22,933 nt of DNA from an uncultured Oscillospiraceae bacterium (GCA_934590355.1 CAKTOX010000029.1:1-22933), one strand, 5' to 3'. Positions 15,908 to 22,805 are shown, numbered from the stretch's first letter. Notes: generated by a model from the letters alone, not told the origin. Made by a program: numbers and translations.

Positions 15908-17038
15908 CTATTCTTGTGTGTCAAGCGGTACGCCGTTTACTGCGTTGCGTGCAAGCACGTACAGCACCGAGCACAGCGGCACGCTTATGAGCATTCCGAT
16001 GACGCCCATAGCGTTGCCGCCGATGGTAACGGCGACGAGGACCCATATGCCCGGCAGACCGACGCTTTTGCCGACGACCTTGGGGTAGATGAGATTGCCC
16101 TCAAACTGCTGGAGCACGATGATGAACACGATAAACCACAGCGCCTGAATGGGCTTGACGAGCAGGATGAGAAAAGCACCGATCGCGGTTCCGATAAACG
16201 CGCCGAACACGGGAATGAGCGCCGTGAAGCCGACGAGCACGGATATTGCCGGAGCGTAGGGCATCGAGAATATCGCCATGCCGATGAAGCACAGTGCGCC
16301 AATTATGACGGCCTCGGTGAGCTGCCCCGTTATGAAGTTCGTAAACGTGCGGTTAACGAGGGAAAGCAGCGCAAGCAGCTTTTTCTTGCGCTCGGGCTTC
16401 ATGAGCCTTGAGAGTACCTTTTCGCTCTGTCGCTTGAGAGTTTCCTTCTGTGCAAGGACATAGACGGAGAACGCAAGCGCGAGGACGAAGTTGATGACCG
16501 CCGTCACGATGGAGGTCGTAGCCGAAAGCGTGGTGTTGATGACCGCCGTACCGCCGTCCTTGAGGAAGCCAATGAGCTTATCCGGGTCAAAGCTGAAATG
16601 CGGCAGATCTACTCCGTATTTGACCAGCCGCGCTGACAGCGCATCCCACCAGTCTTCGATCTCGTCGGCATACGAGGGTATCATGGACACCAAGGACGCA
16701 ACCGAATCGCTCAGCTCGGGCATGATAAGGAACACCACCGCAAGGATTATGCCGATGATGAGCAGAATACTCAGCAGCAGGCATATCGGGCGCTTGAGCT
16801 TTTTGACCCATTTCCCCTTGCATTTTGACAGCGCCTTCATCCACATTCTCTCGATCGGGCGCATGATGACGTTCACGACGTATGCCATGCAAAGACCGAT
16901 GACAAAGGGTCTTATGAGCGCATAGGCAGAGCCCATGTAATTGAGCAGCAGCTTATGGTTATAAATTCCCCATATGAGAACGACCGTGAAGGTTATTATG
17001 AGAAGAATACGCTTGACTGTTTTTTTGCTTAGCTCCAA
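15908..17038 (-). CDS. AI-2E family transporter (YtvI/PerM-like membrane protein)
   Basis: A 376-residue polytopic membrane protein with about seven or eight hydrophobic segments. Family landmarks: GQLTEAVIIGALCFIGM, then ALIPVFGAFIG, then LQQFEGNLIYPKVVGKSVGL and a final IPL-type helix (SVPLCSVLYVLARN). The family name comes from TqsA (AI-2 export); other members are Na+/H+ antiporters or uncharacterised, so the substrate cannot be stated. The start codon is TTG (17038-17036), chosen because AGGAGG (17046-17051 on the minus strand) is optimally placed 7 nt away and no ATG fits. It follows glnN by 12 nt, and the ribosome site overlaps the glnN stop, so the pair is an operon. Confidence 0.9.
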   Translation of the reverse strand: MELSKKTVKRILLIITFTVVLIWGIYNHKLLLNYMGSAYALIRPFVIGLCMAYVVNVIMRPIERMWMKALSKCKGKWVKKLKRPICLLLSILLIIGIILAVVFLIMPELSDSVASLVSMIPSYADEIEDWWDALSARLVKYGVDLPHFSFDPDKLIGFLKDGGTAVINTTLSATTSIVTAVINFVLALAFSVYVLAQKETLKRQSEKVLSRLMKPERKKKLLALLSLVNRTFTNFITGQLTEAVIIGALCFIGMAIFSMPYAPAISVLVGFTALIPVFGAFIGTAIGAFLILLVKPIQALWFIVFIIVLQQFEGNLIYPKVVGKSVGLPGIWVLVAVTIGGNAMGVIGMLISVPLCSVLYVLARNAVNGVPLDTQE

Positions 17039-17050
17039 ATTCGCTCCTCC

Positions 17051-19138
17051 TTAGTTTACGCTGAAAAGTATCTCACCGTAGGTGGGATACGGCCAGAATT
17101 CGGCTGCCGTGTTCATTTCGAGCGCGTCGACGGACTTCCGCAGAGCTTCCTGCGCGGGCACGACCTTGTCGCGGAACACCGCGGCGCGGGTGTAGTTATC
17201 CGAATATCCGTCCGCCGCCGCAGACGCCTCGGCAAGAGCCTTGACGCCCGAAACGGTGTCGCTTATGAGCGTGGAGAGCTTTGCCGCCTGCATCTTTTCA
17301 AAGCTGTCGTCAACGCCGAGCTGCGCCTTGGCAAGCGCCGTGTCGCAAAGCTGCTTGGAATATCTGCTCGCGGCGGGAAGTATCTCGCGCCAGACCATCT
17401 CCTGCATCGTAAGCGCCTCGATGCGCGTTATTTTGCAATAGCTGTCGAGCTTCATCTTGTATCGCGCCGCAAGCTCTATCTCCGAATACACCCTGTGGCG
17501 CGCAAAGAGCTCGACGTTTTTGATGTCAAGGTAATACGGCACGCAATCGACCGTGGTGCGGAAGTTTTTAAGACCGCGCGACGCGGCTTCCTTTATCCAC
17601 TCCTCGCCGTAGCCGTTGCCGTTAAAAATTATGCGCTTGTGCTTTTTGATGACGCAGCGGATAAGCTCGTGGAGGCTCGTTTCAAAGTTATCCGCATTTT
17701 CGAGAATGTCGGCATACTTGCGCAGCGACTCCGCGACCGCTGTGTTGAGAACTACGTTTGCGCCGGAAATGGACGCCGACGAGCCGAGCATACGGAATTC
17801 AAACTTATTGCCCGTGAACGCAAACGGCGAGGTGCGGTTGCGGTCGGTTGCATCGCGTGCAAACTTCGGCAGGACGTGGACGCCGACCTTTATCTGCTCC
17901 TTCTCCTTGCCGCCGTAGGGCGTGTCGTTTTCGATCGCCTCAAGTATCTCCTCAAGCTCCTCGCCGAGAAACACCGAGATTATCGCCGGAGGCGCTTCGG
18001 CAGCGCCGAGGCGGTGGTCGTTTGCCGCACTCGCGACCGAGATACGCAGCATATCCTGATAATCGTCCACAGCCTGCAAAACCGCACAGAGCATCAGCAG
18101 AAACTGCGCATTTTCATAGGGCGTTTCGCCCGGCTCGAGGAGGTTTACTCCCGTGTCCGTCGTCATCGACCAGTTATTGTGCTTGCCCGAGCCGTTGACG
18201 CCGGCAAAGGGCTTTTCGTGGAGCAGGCAGACCATGTCGTACTTGCGTGCAAGCTTCTGCATGAGCTCCATGGTTATCTGATTGTGGTCGGCGGCGATAT
18301 TCGTCGTCGTGTAGATCGGAGCAAGCTCATGCTGAGCGGGAGCGACCTCGTTATGCTCGGTTTTGGCAAGCACGCCGAGCTTCCACAGCTCCTCGTCAAG
18401 CTCCTCCATGAACGCCGCAACGCGCGGCTTTATCGTTCCGTAGTAATGGTCCTCAAGCTCCTGACCCTTGGGCGGCATCGTGCCGAAAAGCGTTCTGCCC
18501 GTGTACATGAGGTCGCGGCGTTTTTCGTATACGCTCTTGTCGATGAGAAAATACTCCTGCTCGGGGCCGACCGTGGTCTTGACGGCGGTGACGTCGTCGT
18601 TACCGAAGAGCTTGAGTACGCGCAGACCCTGACGGTTAAGCGCCTCCATCGAGCGCAGCAGCGGGGTCTTTTTGTCAAGAGCCTCGCCGCCGTATGAGCA
18701 AAACGCCGTCGGTATGCACAGCACGCCGTCCTTTATGAATGCATACGAGGTCGGGTCCCATGCGGTGTAGCCGCGCGCTTCAAACGTGGCGCGCAGTCCG
18801 CCCGTGGGAAAGCTCGATGCGTCCGGCTCTCCCTGAATGAGCTCCTTGCCGGAAAACTCCATGATTATCCGCCCGTTTCCGTCGGGAGAAATAAAGCTGT
18901 CGTGCTTCTCGGCGGTGATGCCGGTCATGGGCTGGAACCAATGCGTGAAGTGCGTCGCGCCCTTCTCTATCGCCCAATCCTTCATCGCGTTTGCGACTAT
19001 CTCCGCCGTGTCGCTGTCGAGCCGCTCGCCGAGCTTTATGGAGCGCTGGACCTGCTTATACGCCTGCTTGGGCAGCTTCTCCTGCATGACGCAGTCGTTA
19101 AAAACCATTGAGCCGAATATTTCGATAATATCTTTCAT
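17051..19138 (-). CDS. glnN: Glutamine synthetase type III
   Basis: This enzyme makes glutamine from glutamate, ammonia and ATP. At 695 residues it has the length of the dodecameric GSIII class (GSI about 450). The active-site segments include GPEQEYFLID (191-200), EHNEVAPAQHELAP (261-274) and EKPFAGVNGSGKHNNWS (308-324), which carry the metal-binding glutamates and substrate His of the GS fold in GSIII form. The N-terminal FGSMVFND and C-terminal WPYPTYGEILF are also typical of GSIII. AAGGTGG about 11 nt before the ATG is the ribosome site. A strong promoter with an overlapping inverted repeat suggests regulation, probably by nitrogen status. It shares an intergenic region with the divergent lipid operon and is followed by the AI-2E gene. 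Confidence 0.97.
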   Translation of the reverse strand: MKDIIEIFGSMVFNDCVMQEKLPKQAYKQVQRSIKLGERLDSDTAEIVANAMKDWAIEKGATHFTHWFQPMTGITAEKHDSFISPDGNGRIIMEFSGKELIQGEPDASSFPTGGLRATFEARGYTAWDPTSYAFIKDGVLCIPTAFCSYGGEALDKKTPLLRSMEALNRQGLRVLKLFGNDDVTAVKTTVGPEQEYFLIDKSVYEKRRDLMYTGRTLFGTMPPKGQELEDHYYGTIKPRVAAFMEELDEELWKLGVLAKTEHNEVAPAQHELAPIYTTTNIAADHNQITMELMQKLARKYDMVCLLHEKPFAGVNGSGKHNNWSMTTDTGVNLLEPGETPYENAQFLLMLCAVLQAVDDYQDMLRISVASAANDHRLGAAEAPPAIISVFLGEELEEILEAIENDTPYGGKEKEQIKVGVHVLPKFARDATDRNRTSPFAFTGNKFEFRMLGSSASISGANVVLNTAVAESLRKYADILENADNFETSLHELIRCVIKKHKRIIFNGNGYGEEWIKEAASRGLKNFRTTVDCVPYYLDIKNVELFARHRVYSEIELAARYKMKLDSYCKITRIEALTMQEMVWREILPAASRYSKQLCDTALAKAQLGVDDSFEKMQAAKLSTLISDTVSGVKALAEASAAADGYSDNYTRAAVFRDKVVPAQEALRKSVDALEMNTAAEFWPYPTYGEILFSVN

Positions 19139-19180
19139 AGCAGATCCACCTTTCGGGATTTCGTTCTTTTCTAATAATTT

Positions 19181-19195
19181 TACTGTATAACAGTA
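19181..19195. promoter_or_regulatory. Inverted repeat TACTGT-3-ACAGTA at the glnN start region (candidate operator)
   Basis: A perfect 6+6 inverted repeat with a 3-nt centre lies just downstream of the glnN -10 box, overlapping the predicted start site. Three further ACAGTT/AACTGT half-sites lie at 19250-19255, 19282-19287 and 19303-19308, around the divergent promoter. The half-site looks like that of several repressors, but the spacing does not match E. coli LexA (8 nt) or GlnR (TGTNA-N7-TNACA). Confidence 0.5.
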
Positions 19196-19197
19196 GA

Positions 19198-19227
19198 ATT
19201 ATATGACAAACCCTTCATTTTTGTCAA
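19198..19227 (-). promoter_or_regulatory. Promoter of the glnN-AI-2E operon
   Basis: On the minus strand perfect TTGACA (19222-19227) and perfect TATAAT (19198-19203) are 18 bp apart. The predicted start is near 19191, within the inverted repeat at 19181-19195. Confidence 0.85.
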
Positions 19228-19253
19228 CGCTTTAAAGTTAATATGTAAAACAG

Positions 19254-19281
19254 TTGACAAATGGCATATGTATGTTATACT
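19254..19281 (+). promoter_or_regulatory. Promoter of the flippase-like/psd operon
   Basis: Perfect TTGACA (19254-19259), 16-bp spacer and TATACT (19276-19281). Its -35 overlaps an ACAGTT half-site (19250-19255), and AACTGT follows the -10 directly. Confidence 0.78.
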
Positions 19282-19388
19282 AACTGTGCTACTTGAAACC
19301 ATACAGTTAAGACGATATATCGGCGCTTGCAGTGTGCCGATGCGACATGGAATGCTTCGGCGCGGACGGCTCTGCGCCTTTATGAATT
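19282..19388 (+). other. Structured 5' leader of the flippase-like/psd operon, without a clear ribosome site
   Basis: About 100 nt lie between the promoter and the ATG at 19389. It contains ATCGGC (19319-19324) paired with GCCGAT (19336-19341), and GGCGC (19359-19363) paired with GCGCC (19374-19378). The second hairpin ends 10 nt before the ATG, exactly where a Shine-Dalgarno should be, and no purine-rich site is seen there. An out-of-frame ATG (19382) also precedes the start. Translational control is possible. Confidence 0.45.
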
Positions 19389-20432
19389 ATGAAAAAAAGC
19401 TTAAAAAATAATGTATTGTGGCTGCTGCTGCTTGCCCTAATATCCGCGATAACGATAAAGGTCATCACAAGCTGCTCCAAGGGCTTTTCGTGGCACCGCT
19501 TTGAAGATATGCTCGGTCACGCAAATCCGCTGTGGATAGCTCTGGCGGCGCTGTGCTCCTTCGGATTTGTCTACTTCGAGGGTCTCGGGCTTCAGTGCAC
19601 CTGCAAATTCTTCGGTTACCCCTTCTCGACCGGAAAGGGTATCCTCTATTCCGCGGCGGATATATTTTTCTCCGCCATAACCCCCTCGGCTACAGGCGGA
19701 CAGCCGGCGGCGCTCATCTTCATGATGCGCCACGGCACGCCCGTTGCTGTGTCAACGATGGCGCTGCTGCTCAACCTCGTGATGTACACGGTGTCTATAC
19801 TCTTAATAAGCGCGGTGTGCTTTGTCGTCTACCCCGGCATAGTGCTGCGCATGAGCGTCATGCCGAAGCTCTTCATCGCCTTCGGTGTCATCGTGCAGAT
19901 CGCCTTCATCGTGCTGTTTCTCATGTGCATTTTTAACGAGCGGCTCATCCTCGGCGCATCGCGCTGGGTGCTGCGCGTGCTTTGCAAAATGCACATCGTA
20001 AAGGACTATGACGCTCAGCACGAAAAGCTTCTTGCTATGATAAAGCAGTATAAAAAATGCGGCGCGCTGCTCAAGAAGGAAACAGGGCTGCTCATAAGAG
20101 TATTTCTGTGCAACCTCGCCCAGCGTCTGTCCGTCATTCTCGTTTCCGTCTGCGTTTTCATAAGCGTGGGCGGTGCTTTGCACGATGCGCTCAAGGCGTT
20201 TTCCGTGCAGACCTTCGCGGTGCTCGGCTCAAACGCGGTGCCCGTGCCGGGTGCGGTCGGCGTTGCGGACTATATCCTGCTCAGCGGCTTCGGGCAGATC
20301 GTGCGCGATCCCGTGAGCGTTGAGCTCCTGAGCCGCGGTATCAGCTTCTATTCAACAATTCTAGCGTGCGGCGTGCTGCTGCTTGCCGTGCTGATGATAA
20401 GAAAGATTAAAGACGGTGAACTGAACAAATGA
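19389..20432 (+). CDS. Lysylphosphatidylglycerol synthase TM region/UPF0104 family membrane protein (MprF flippase-like)
   Basis: A 347-residue protein with about eight hydrophobic segments, matching the stand-alone flippase-like half of MprF (family LPG_synthase_TM, UPF0104/YbhN). The hallmark segment FSAITPSATGGQPAALIFM (about residues 94-112) and a second loop near AVPVPGAVGVADYILLSG (about 278-295) are typical. In MprF this half moves aminoacylated lipid to the outer leaflet; here there is no synthase half. The gene overlaps phosphatidylserine decarboxylase by 4 nt (ATGA), so the natural inference is a membrane-lipid function coupled to phosphatidylethanolamine. The start at 19389 lacks a clear ribosome site but is the first ATG giving the expected N-terminal helix (MKKSLKNNVLWLLLLAL). 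Confidence 0.87.
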   Translation: MKKSLKNNVLWLLLLALISAITIKVITSCSKGFSWHRFEDMLGHANPLWIALAALCSFGFVYFEGLGLQCTCKFFGYPFSTGKGILYSAADIFFSAITPSATGGQPAALIFMMRHGTPVAVSTMALLLNLVMYTVSILLISAVCFVVYPGIVLRMSVMPKLFIAFGVIVQIAFIVLFLMCIFNERLILGASRWVLRVLCKMHIVKDYDAQHEKLLAMIKQYKKCGALLKKETGLLIRVFLCNLAQRLSVILVSVCVFISVGGALHDALKAFSVQTFAVLGSNAVPVPGAVGVADYILLSGFGQIVRDPVSVELLSRGISFYSTILACGVLLLAVLMIRKIKDGELNK

Positions 20433-21268
20433 CATCTAAAAAAATGGCGTTCGGGCTGCACTGCTGCTATGCAAAGCATATCGGCTGGCCGGCCCGGTGC
20501 ATCATGACAAATCCCATACTCACGGCGATCATAGGCGAATACATGAACACTCCCATGTCCCTGCATAAGATCGACCGCTTCGTCCGCACAAACCACATCG
20601 ACCTGTCCGAGTACCGGCAGGAGGAATATCACTGCTTCAACGATTTCTTCACTCGCAGGATTAAGCCCGAGGCGCGTCCCATAAATAACGATAAGGACAC
20701 CCTCATCTCCCCCTGCGACGGTGCGCTCTCGGCGTACAGGATAAGCAGCGACTCGGTGTTTTCGATAAAAAACAGCTATTACAACGTCGATGACCTCGTG
20801 GGCGGCGCCCCAATCGCGGACGATTACATGAACGGCGTCTGTCTCGTGCTGCGCCTCGGCGTGGAAAACTACCACCGCTATTGCTACATCGACGACGGCT
20901 ACAAGAGCAGCAACCGCCACATCAGGGGCCGCTACCACACCGTACAGCCCATCGCCGTGCGCAAGCACCCCGTGTTCGTTCAGAACACCCGCGAATACTG
21001 CATCATGCACACCGAGAACTTCGGCCCCGTCGTGCAGATCGAGGTCGGCGCGTGCCTCGTCGGAAAGATCGATAACTATCAGCAGGCGTCGTTTATAAAG
21101 CGCGGCAGCGAGAAGGGTCGCTTTCTCTTCGGCGGCTCGACCATAGTGCTGCTGTTTAAGGACGGCGTGCTCGACCTGCCGCAGCGCGTGTTTAACGACA
21201 CGCTCAAGGGCAAAGAGCAGCCCGTAATGTACGGTAAGGCCATCTGCAAAAAGCTCGCATCCGGATGA
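20429..21268 (+). CDS. psd: Phosphatidylserine decarboxylase proenzyme
   Basis: This enzyme converts phosphatidylserine to phosphatidylethanolamine at the membrane. The 279-residue proenzyme cleaves itself to make a pyruvoyl group. Visible residues: Asp97 in SPCDGAL, His149 in ENYHRY and Ser237 in FGGST (the usual LGST here reads GGST, cleavage between Gly236 and Ser237), which together form the autocatalytic Asp-His-Ser triad. FNDFFTRRIKPEARP (70-84) is the conserved N-terminal block. The ATG overlaps the preceding gene (ATGA), and GGTGAA precedes it, indicating coupled translation. No phosphatidylserine synthase lies in the window, so the substrate must be made elsewhere. Confidence 0.95.
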   Translation: MTSKKMAFGLHCCYAKHIGWPARCIMTNPILTAIIGEYMNTPMSLHKIDRFVRTNHIDLSEYRQEEYHCFNDFFTRRIKPEARPINNDKDTLISPCDGALSAYRISSDSVFSIKNSYYNVDDLVGGAPIADDYMNGVCLVLRLGVENYHRYCYIDDGYKSSNRHIRGRYHTVQPIAVRKHPVFVQNTREYCIMHTENFGPVVQIEVGACLVGKIDNYQQASFIKRGSEKGRFLFGGSTIVLLFKDGVLDLPQRVFNDTLKGKEQPVMYGKAICKKLASG

Positions 21269-21297
21269 GCCGCGCAGCAGCATTGAATAACAATTAA

Positions 21298-21332
21298 GCT
21301 CGGCAGCACACTCGTGCTGCCGAGCCTTTATT
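21298..21332. terminator. Bidirectional terminator between psd and the VanX-like gene
   Basis: A perfect 12-bp stem, 21298-21309 with 21314-21325, closes an ACTC loop and is followed by CTTTATTA. It abuts the stop codon of the minus-strand dipeptidase gene. Confidence 0.85.
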
Positions 21333-22125
21333 ATGCCGCCCTGTCATATCCCGCGTCGGTAACAGAAGCCGCGCTTACGGGAAAGTCAAAATAAGTGTCG
21401 GGAAACGGCTCGTTTTCCAGTGTGAAGTGCCACCACTCGCCCGAATACGGACGAAAGCCGTGCCTGAGCATGACCTCGCGCAGCAGCATTCGCATGGCGT
21501 ATTGTTCGCTGCTGATTTGCGTATAGTCCGCGTGGCTGAGCTCGCCGAAATAGTCAAAGCTGCCACCCATGTCGACCTCCCGCGCCGTGCGCATATCAAA
21601 CAGCGTCAGATCGACCGTGCTGCCGCGGCTGTGACCCGAGCGCTCGGCAATATAGCCCAGAGAAAAGAGCTCGGGCTTATCGAGCTGCGGATAGAAATAA
21701 TCCTTCATACGCGTATCGGCGGTGTCCTGCGCCCAAGCGCAAAAATGCGCCACAGCCCGCTGCGGGCGGTATGCATCGAATATCTTCAGCCGATAGCCGA
21801 GCTGCGCGAATTCATCGGCAGCGGCCTTGAGAGCGTCGGCGGCCTGCCTCGTCAGTATTGCGACGGGCTCCTCATAGCCGTCTATACGTACGCCGACGAA
21901 GTTAAACGTCGAATAATAGCGCATTTCCAGCATTACATCGGGTATAACCTCGCTAACTAGGACAAAGTCCGAGGTATCGCTCACCGGCGTCACAACCGGC
22001 GTCGGCACGGTCTGCTGCGTGCCCGGAGTTATTGTCGGCGCGTCCGAGTCCTCGTCTGCGCAGCCTACAAGCGCAAGCAGCAGCGCAAGACACAAAATCG
22101 CGCACAGTATTCGCCTGACCTTCAT
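21331..22125 (-). CDS. VanX-like D-alanyl-D-alanine dipeptidase lipoprotein (M15 family)
   Basis: A 264-residue lipoprotein. The start MKVRRILCAI at 22125 is chosen because GAGGTGAT precedes it and a lipoprotein signal begins there: lipobox LVGC with Cys22, followed by a Thr/Pro linker (25-50). The catalytic domain carries the complete VanX/DdpX set: DAYRP with Arg120, SGHSRGSTVD with zinc ligands His165 and Asp172, and EWWH with catalytic Glu230 and zinc ligand His233. It should cleave D-Ala-D-Ala at the outer face of the membrane, in peptidoglycan turnover or cell-wall dipeptide recycling. No vanH, vanA or vanRS-like gene is nearby, so a glycopeptide-resistance role is not supported. A promoter with an overlapping palindrome lies upstream. 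Confidence 0.92.
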   Translation of the reverse strand: MKVRRILCAILCLALLLALVGCADEDSDAPTITPGTQQTVPTPVVTPVSDTSDFVLVSEVIPDVMLEMRYYSTFNFVGVRIDGYEEPVAILTRQAADALKAAADEFAQLGYRLKIFDAYRPQRAVAHFCAWAQDTADTRMKDYFYPQLDKPELFSLGYIAERSGHSRGSTVDLTLFDMRTAREVDMGGSFDYFGELSHADYTQISSEQYAMRMLLREVMLRHGFRPYSGEWWHFTLENEPFPDTYFDFPVSAASVTDAGYDRAA

Positions 22126-22157
22126 TTTCTCATCACCTCGTGGCCGAAATTTAATAT

Positions 22158-22186
22158 ATTCTATCATTTTACCGTCGCGCCGTAAA
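22158..22186 (-). promoter_or_regulatory. Promoter of the VanX-like gene with a palindrome over the -35
   Basis: On the minus strand TTTACG (22181-22186), 17-bp spacer and TAGAAT (22158-22163). A perfect inverted repeat GCCGTA-AA-TACGGC (22179-22192) covers the -35, a good place for a repressor to bind. The repressor is unknown. Confidence 0.6.
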
Positions 22187-22235
22187 TACGGCAAAACGAG
22201 ATTTGATTATGTAAACCGCCGGATGGATTTCGTCC

Positions 22236-22264
22236 TTTACAAATCACCGAAAATATGGTAGCAT
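22236..22264 (+). promoter_or_regulatory. Promoter of the riboswitch-controlled gene
   Basis: TTTACA (22236-22241), 17-bp spacer and TAGCAT (22259-22264). The predicted start, near 22271, coincides with the first bases of the riboswitch P1 helix. Confidence 0.72.
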
Positions 22265-22270
22265 ATTATC

Positions 22271-22358
22271 AGCCTATAAAGAGTGCGCGAGAGACAAGCT
22301 CGTTGACCGCACGACAACCTGCCGAATACGGCAAGGTGCCAAAGCTTGAACGATGGGT
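22271..22358 (+). promoter_or_regulatory. SAM-I/SAM-IV clan riboswitch aptamer (S-adenosylmethionine sensor)
   Basis: The conserved S-box blocks appear in order and at the right spacing: AAGAG (22279-22283), GAGAGAC (22289-22295), GTTGA (22302-22306, kink-turn side), GACAACC (22313-22319) and AAGGTGCCAA (22333-22342). Helices: P1 GCCTAT (22272-22277) with ATGGGT (22353-22358); P2 GTGCG (22283-22287) with CGCAC (22308-22312); P3 TGCCG (22320-22324) with CGGCA (22329-22333). The pseudoknot pairs CAAGC (22295-22299) in the P2 loop with GCTTG (22344-22348), replacing the usual ACUGG/CCAG. No P4 hairpin exists between pseudoknot and P1, as in SAM-IV; yet the SAM-I-like kink-turn is kept and no SAM-IV P5 follows. 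It is expected to turn the gene off when SAM is high. Class within the clan is undecided. Confidence 0.87.
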
Positions 22359-22372
22359 CGGTTTTGCTCGTT

Positions 22373-22396
22373 GCCCATCGGTCGATGGGCTTTTTT
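22373..22396 (+). terminator. Riboswitch expression platform: regulated terminator with antiterminator
   Basis: GCCCATC (22373-22379) pairs with GATGGGC (22384-22390), then six T (22391-22396). The same CCCATCG (22374-22380) can instead pair with CGATGGG (22351-22357), which is also part of the P1 helix. With SAM bound, P1 holds CGATGGG and the terminator forms; without SAM, the antiterminator forms and transcription continues. Confidence 0.88.
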
Positions 22397-22434
22397 CTGC
22401 GCTTTATAGAGTATACGACAAGGAGTGCAATCAA

Positions 22435-22770
22435 ATGAAAGAACGCAAAACCACCGCGATGTTCCACATAGCCCTCGACAAGAGCGGAGCCCTTCAGCCC
22501 GTCATATGCGCATCGATCCCCTTCGGCGATATGGCGCTGCTGCAAATGCTGCTGAGCACCGACCGCGTCGGCGGAAGGCCGATCGATTTTGATGACAAAG
22601 TCGGCTACCTGTTTACTTACGACAACAATCTTTCGCGCCCTTATCCGAGCGTCATCATCTGGCACTATGAAATACGAGGCGATAAAGCGGTCGTTGTCGA
22701 TGTGACACAGGAGGACATCCGTGCAATTGACTATGCGCTGAAGAACCTCCTGACCCCTGAGGTAAAATAA
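22435..22770 (+). CDS. Uncharacterised 111-residue protein under SAM riboswitch control
   Basis: AGGAG (22421-22425) sits 9 nt before the ATG, and the gene is the only one downstream of the SAM-type riboswitch. The protein is soluble-looking: no signal peptide or membrane segment, mixed alpha/beta with alternating hydrophobic strands (VIIWHYEIRG, KAVVVDVT) and a C-terminal helix (residues about 94-105). I recognise no domain. It is short and single-domain. Control by SAM suggests a place in methionine, SAM or sulfur metabolism, or in sensing its state, but this is inference from the regulation alone. No other gene follows before the terminator and tRNA-Trp, so it is expressed alone. Confidence 0.85.
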   Translation: MKERKTTAMFHIALDKSGALQPVICASIPFGDMALLQMLLSTDRVGGRPIDFDDKVGYLFTYDNNLSRPYPSVIIWHYEIRGDKAVVVDVTQEDIRAIDYALKNLLTPEVK

Positions 22771-22774
22771 CAAA

Positions 22775-22805
22775 AGCCGGTGATGGGTAGCCCCTATCAC
22801 CGGCT
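22775..22805. terminator. Hairpin after the riboswitch-controlled gene
   Basis: AGCCGGTGAT (22775-22784) pairs with ATCACCGGCT (22796-22805), with possible extension of GGG/CCC in the loop. On the plus strand only ATTA follows; on the minus strand TTTTG follows. It is stable but lacks a strong plus-strand T run. Confidence 0.6.

Noticed and set aside
19181..19195. LexA (SOS) box at TACTGT-ACAGTA
   Set aside because: The half-sites match the E. coli LexA box but the centre is 3 nt instead of 8, and Gram-positive LexA boxes are different (GAAC-N4-GTTC).
21331..22125. Vancomycin resistance cluster
   Set aside because: Only the dipeptidase is present; no vanH, ligase or two-component regulator is found in the flanking sequence.
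22126..22194. Longer start for the VanX-like protein at 22194
   Set aside because: It would place 23 charged residues before a clear lipoprotein signal, would begin inside the promoter region, and lacks a ribosome site.
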